Below the pieces are notes generated by a model, which worked only from the letters and a program-made list of their open reading frames with translations, was not told the DNA's origin and made no database searches. Below are positions 60,320 through 64,000 of a stretch of 64,000 bases of DNA, piece after piece. Source of the DNA: Hansfordia pulvinata (taxonomy: Eukaryota; Ascomycota; Sordariomycetes; Xylariales); NCBI GenBank assembly GCA_006538405.1, contig BJKQ01000010.1, positions 1,240,001-1,304,000 of the forward strand, written 5' to 3'. Positions within the stretch are counted from its first letter, which is position 1. The number at the start of each line of letters is the position of its first letter. Made by a program: the position numbers and the translations under genes.

Positions 60320-61986
60320 AGTCGCCCGGCTCAGGCGGACCAGTTCGGATACACGTGGGGGAGTGGGTGCTTTGGTGGCGGAGAGAAAGGGGTGGCGAGG
60401 CCTCCTAATAAGCAATTACCCTGTGAGGGGCAACAGGCCTGTCCTTGCCCTTCAGCTGTTGTGGTTTGCGAGATGGTGAGGGTAGCACAAGTAGTTTCCA
60501 GCAGAGCCCCTTTATCGTCCGTGCAACCCCGGGGGATAGGTTGTCGTGGCTCAATCCGGACTCTCAGCACCTCTGTCAATGTGTCGTCTTCGGGAAAATG
60601 ACAACTCCCCCTTGGCGCGGCAGGGTGCCGTTCGAAGATATGGAGGATCAAGCAGGGGAACGACACCTTTTACCGATGTGTGTTGCAATGCATCTTGGCG
60701 GATATTGGCTTGGTTGCTGCTTCGGAAGAGTCAAGGGGAATCCAGGTAGCCAGCAGGGCCTCTGAGGGCGGCCAGGCTGGATAGTAATAAGAAGCAAGAC
60801 GCAGACATAGAGCGCTGGTATGGCTGACACGTCAACGCGGCGGCAGCCAGACTGCCAGAGCGTGTGTTCCCTTGCCACGAGAGTTGACATGGGATTGCTC
60901 CCGGCAAGCCTGGCCCTGGAGATGTCGGGGCGGGGAGGGCTGGCCTGAGGGGCGACAGCAGCAGCTGAGGCCGCGCCCGATGGAGGGTCGCGTTGGGCTT
61001 TCATGGCACATCTCGGGGCCAGAGCCTGCAGCCGCCTCGGCGGCAAGCGACAGGTTCCCCATGCTGACGGGCGTCATTGGGCGGCGGCGCCCGGCTCGAC
61101 GAGCGAGGGACGGACGCCGCCGCCTCGCGAATGAGCAGCGCGCCGCCGTGCATGAATGGGGCGAGCCCTTGTTGGCGAAGCCCCGTCAACCACGTCTGCG
61201 GCGCTGGGGCGCAATTATGGCGAATATCACCCCACACCCCGGTTGATAATGGCCCGCGATGCCCACATCCCAGCCGCGAGAGGCCCCGGGGCAAGGCAAA
61301 GGCAGCGATGCCGCCTCTCTGTGTTTCACAGCGTTTCCACTTGTGGGTTCTGCCCAGATGCCCTCGCCCTAGCCTCGCGCCGGATCCTCGCTGCGTCACG
61401 ACGTCAGATGCAGCGCAACCGCCGCTTCGCGTTGGACCTGCGATACAGCCAGCTTGCAGCTAATGCCAGCATTGCTAGACAGGCGGCGTCTGCCCCGTGG
61501 GATTGGTCTGTGCCGGCGTCATCTGACCACGGAAAGCCAGCCCAAATGTTCCACCCGATTGCCAGCATTACGACGCTTCTCTGGTGCCCATGGGTCCGAG
61601 TCCCGACCCGCGCCTTGGGCCTTCTGTGGCTGGGCGTAAGTGACGCAGCTTCGGTTGAACAGGCATGTCTGAGCCCGGTCGGTGGCTGGGTCGCGAACTC
61701 GCAGCAGGTGCTCGTTGCTGACTGGGGAAGCGCCGTGGAGGGAAAACAAAATAAAGACGGGAGAGGGTAATCCAACACTGTAATATTCACATACCCACAC
61801 ACCTCGATCCACCAGCATCCAGTTCGCGTACATTCAGGGGTATTATAAACGGAATTCGAACAACCAAAATAACCAAGATCTAATGCCGTGCCCCCCTCTC
61901 CGCTAAGATGTTCAGGTGACATTACTTCATTACTCATCGCGCATCATTGCGCCTCGCTCCCATCGGCTGCATGAAGACAGCAATTC
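60320..61986. other. Intergenic region, about 1.7 kb, no gene recognised
   Basis: Open frames on both strands are shadow-like and without motifs. It contains the promoter of the DUF6594 gene and the 3' flank of PDAT. Confidence 0.45.
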
Positions 61987-63935
61987 CTAGTTGTTTTCCG
62001 CGGCTTCTTTATCTGCTGGACCCGCATCATCGGTAATCTGGATCTTGGCGGCGTACTCGCGGATGTTGCTGACTATGTGGTTCTCAATCTCGTGGCCCTT
62101 GCCGGCGGCAACCTTGATGATGAGTTCGTTGAGGTTCTGACGGCCCAGAATGTCGACGTGGTCGGCGGTGTTGGGCCCACCGCGCGGGTGAAAGCGGTCC
62201 GGCACGTGGGGCATCTCGACGGTGGTGACCTTGCTGCCCGCCGGGTTATATCGCTTCATATGCCAGCCCTTGGAGCACATATACCCTGTGCTCAGCAGGT
62301 TCACAGTGCCATCGCCCTCTCCCATGATGATGCCACGATCGATGTCATCCAGAGTTATGGCAGTGTCGATGGTAACGTTGAGTGTCGCGCCCGGGTAGTC
62401 GGGGTTGCGGTAGTAGTAGGCTCGCTCGGTTGGCTTGCCCACACCGTAGAAGCAGTAGATCTTGAGGCTGGGCGCCAACGGCAATCGGGTCTCCAGAGGG
62501 TTCACCCACTTGCGCTGGTCCTTTTCGTTCTCTTCGACCTCGGCTCGGCTGTGCGCGACTCCATGCGAGTAGCTACTCTGAATCTGGTTCTTGTACCAGT
62601 CTTCGGTGACATTCATCAAGTAGGAAAGCGAGTCGGAAACGGTGAAATTGTTCTTGGGTGCGGTCCAGTTGAGATCGGTACGGAAGTTGAGAAGAGATCC
62701 GTAGGAATACTTTTGACCAGGCTGGTCGTCGGGAGCCCAAGTGCGGTTACCCCAAACCAGATCGCCGCCAAGGGGCAGCATCGAAGAGATGCCCGGCATG
62801 GCGCGGAAGATTTCGGCGCGCTCCTCGCGGTTGAGGAACTTTTCTAGTCCATAGACGGCAAACGCATTGAGCTGAGCCGTGTCGCGCATCTCCCCGGACA
62901 ACACCGCAGAGACGTCCTTGACAGCGCCTAGCATGCAGCCGCTTATGTTGATCCAAGTGTCCACATAGGTCTCGACCCAAAGATCACCGCCTTTGCCGCC
63001 GTTTGGGGACGCCACCCAATGAAAGAAGTAGAAGAGAACCTGGCTGCCCATGGAGTGAGAGGCCAAAACTACCTTCTTGCCAGAGAGATGGTAGGCCATC
63101 TCAACATTGGCCTTGAGGCGGGTGAAGTACTGATCGCGAATTTCGAGGTTGGCGTACGAGAGTCGCCAGTCGTAGGCGGCAGTGAAGGAGTTGGTGGGGT
63201 CGTAACCGAGAGAGGCGAGATTCTCAAATATCTTGTTCCAAATCCAGTAGCCGGTGATGAAGAAGTCGGTGGCGTCAAAGCCCTGAGCGGCACGCAGCTT
63301 GATCCCTGGAGGGTCGAGGCCCGTCTGGCGGTCGAGCATGATGTGGTTCTTCCAATTGTCTTTGTCCATGACCAGGGCGCGCATCATGGACCAAGAGCCC
63401 CAGAGGCGTTTGCGGAAGTACGGACGGGAGTGGTTCGAGGTGCCCCAGGACTCGAGTCCGGTAGAGATGACTCCCGGTATCATGATCACGGGGTGGTTGA
63501 CGTCGAGGCCCTCGGCACGAGCCTTGAGGCCCACGGAGAAGGACTCATAACTGTCGGCCAGTTCGCGCTCGCCGGCAATAAAATCTTTCATATCGGAGGC
63601 GAAGCCAGCGGGCAGGACGTCGAGCAAGCTGTCGACGCTGAGGCCGCTGAACTCGCCGAACTGTAGGTCGATGAGATCATTTTCCTTGGCGAGAAAGCCG
63701 GCAGCAATGAGACCGAAGAGACTGCCGAGAAGAAATATGAGGGTGTTGCGGCGTTTTCGGGTCTTGAGAGCGGGATCCTGCTGATGAATGATCTTGACCT
63801 TGTCGCCGGGTTTCGCGGGCTCTGGTCTCGCGGGGCGGCCAGCGTTGCCAGGGATGGCGAGGGGTCGGTCGAGGAAGAATCGGAGTCGGTCGCTTCGGGA
63901 AGGCCGTGAGCGCGGCGCCGCAGGGTGGAGGCCAT
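61987..63935 (-). CDS. LRO1: Phospholipid:diacylglycerol acyltransferase (PDAT), frame broken near the N-terminus
   Basis: From the ATG at 63935 the frame gives the family's basic start M-A-S-T-L-R-R-R. The conserved protein (about 63840 to 61987) is in another frame that has no ATG before a stop. The switch is explained by one missing base in a G/C run, for example the plus-strand GGGG at 63832-63835, and adding one base makes 649 codons. The second frame carries a single membrane helix (R-R-N-T-L-I-F-L-L-G-S-L-F-G-L-I-A-A-G) and a complete LCAT-type domain: P-V-I-M-I-P-G-V-I-S-T-G-L-E-S-W-G, nucleophile S-H-S-M-G-S-Q, Asp in G-E-G-D-G-T-V-N-L, His in A-D-H-V-D-I-L-G. The enzyme moves an acyl group from phospholipid to diacylglycerol to make triacylglycerol in the ER. 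Confidence 0.9.
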
Positions 63936-64000
63936 TGCGTGGGTTTCTGTTGAGCGCACGATATCGGTGGTCTGAGATCTACATGGCAAACTGGCGTACA
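63936..64000. other. Right-edge leader of PDAT
   Basis: Short upstream segment of PDAT cut by the window end. No feature is assigned. Confidence 0.4.

Noticed and set aside
61404..61937. Minus-strand frame of about 177 codons next to PDAT
   Set aside because: No recognisable features and a competing frame on the other strand.

Overview
The window looks like nuclear DNA of a filamentous ascomycete, probably a Sordariomycete. Evidence: GC-rich genes with short introns (mostly about 50-120 bp, GT..AG, often with CTAAC/CTGAC branch sites); three Zn2Cys6 regulators; a LaeA-type methyltransferase; a fungal PNP-NACHT-ankyrin NLR; a HET-protein relic; and core eukaryotic genes (NOP58, ubiquitin-S27a, RPS26, SMC4, an ELYS-like nucleoporin-assembly protein, PDAT). 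I see no rRNA, tRNA, intact transposon or CRISPR.

Layout. 0.9-8 kb: a signal-peptide-bearing methyltransferase-like protein (-), a membrane-anchored luciferase-domain protein (+) and a ten-exon LaeA-like methyltransferase (+). 8.8-10.7 kb: a secreted Ser/Thr/Pro/His-rich protein with repeated Cys/Trp modules (-), split over three frames. 11.7-13.6 kb: a cytochrome b5-acyl-CoA dehydrogenase fusion (-). 15.5-20.8 kb: an allorecognition-type locus with a PNP-NACHT-ankyrin NLR (+) interrupted by an in-frame TAG, followed by a decayed HET-type fragment. 21.3-27.2 kb: a secreted alpha/beta hydrolase (+), an aldo/keto reductase (+) and, tail to tail with it, a Zn2Cys6 regulator (-). 29-31 kb: a second Zn2Cys6 regulator (-). 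31-35.7 kb: a gene-poor stretch rich in short repeated motifs. 35.7-38.3 kb: a secreted GH3 protein (-). 40.4-42.5 kb: a third Zn2Cys6 regulator (+).

From 43 kb the content becomes housekeeping: NOP58 (+), ubiquitin-S27a (-) head to head with RPS26 (+), SMC4 (-) head to head with an ELYS-like gene (+), an enoyl-CoA hydratase (-), a DUF6594 membrane protein (-) and PDAT/LRO1 (-). The left two thirds is accessory (sensing, regulation, secretion, self/non-self recognition) and the right third is core (ribosome biogenesis, translation, chromosome condensation, nuclear pore, lipid storage).

Main points for a second look: the NLR plus HET relic with its single TAG; an octamer TACTCGTA found by eye 16 times, always outside exons; the Cys/Trp-module secreted protein; a CCG-N8-CGG palindrome between CCAAT boxes upstream of the reductase; and four one-base frame breaks in G/C homopolymers in three genes, which may be consensus errors rather than biology. 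All exon boundaries were read by eye from splice signals and protein continuity.
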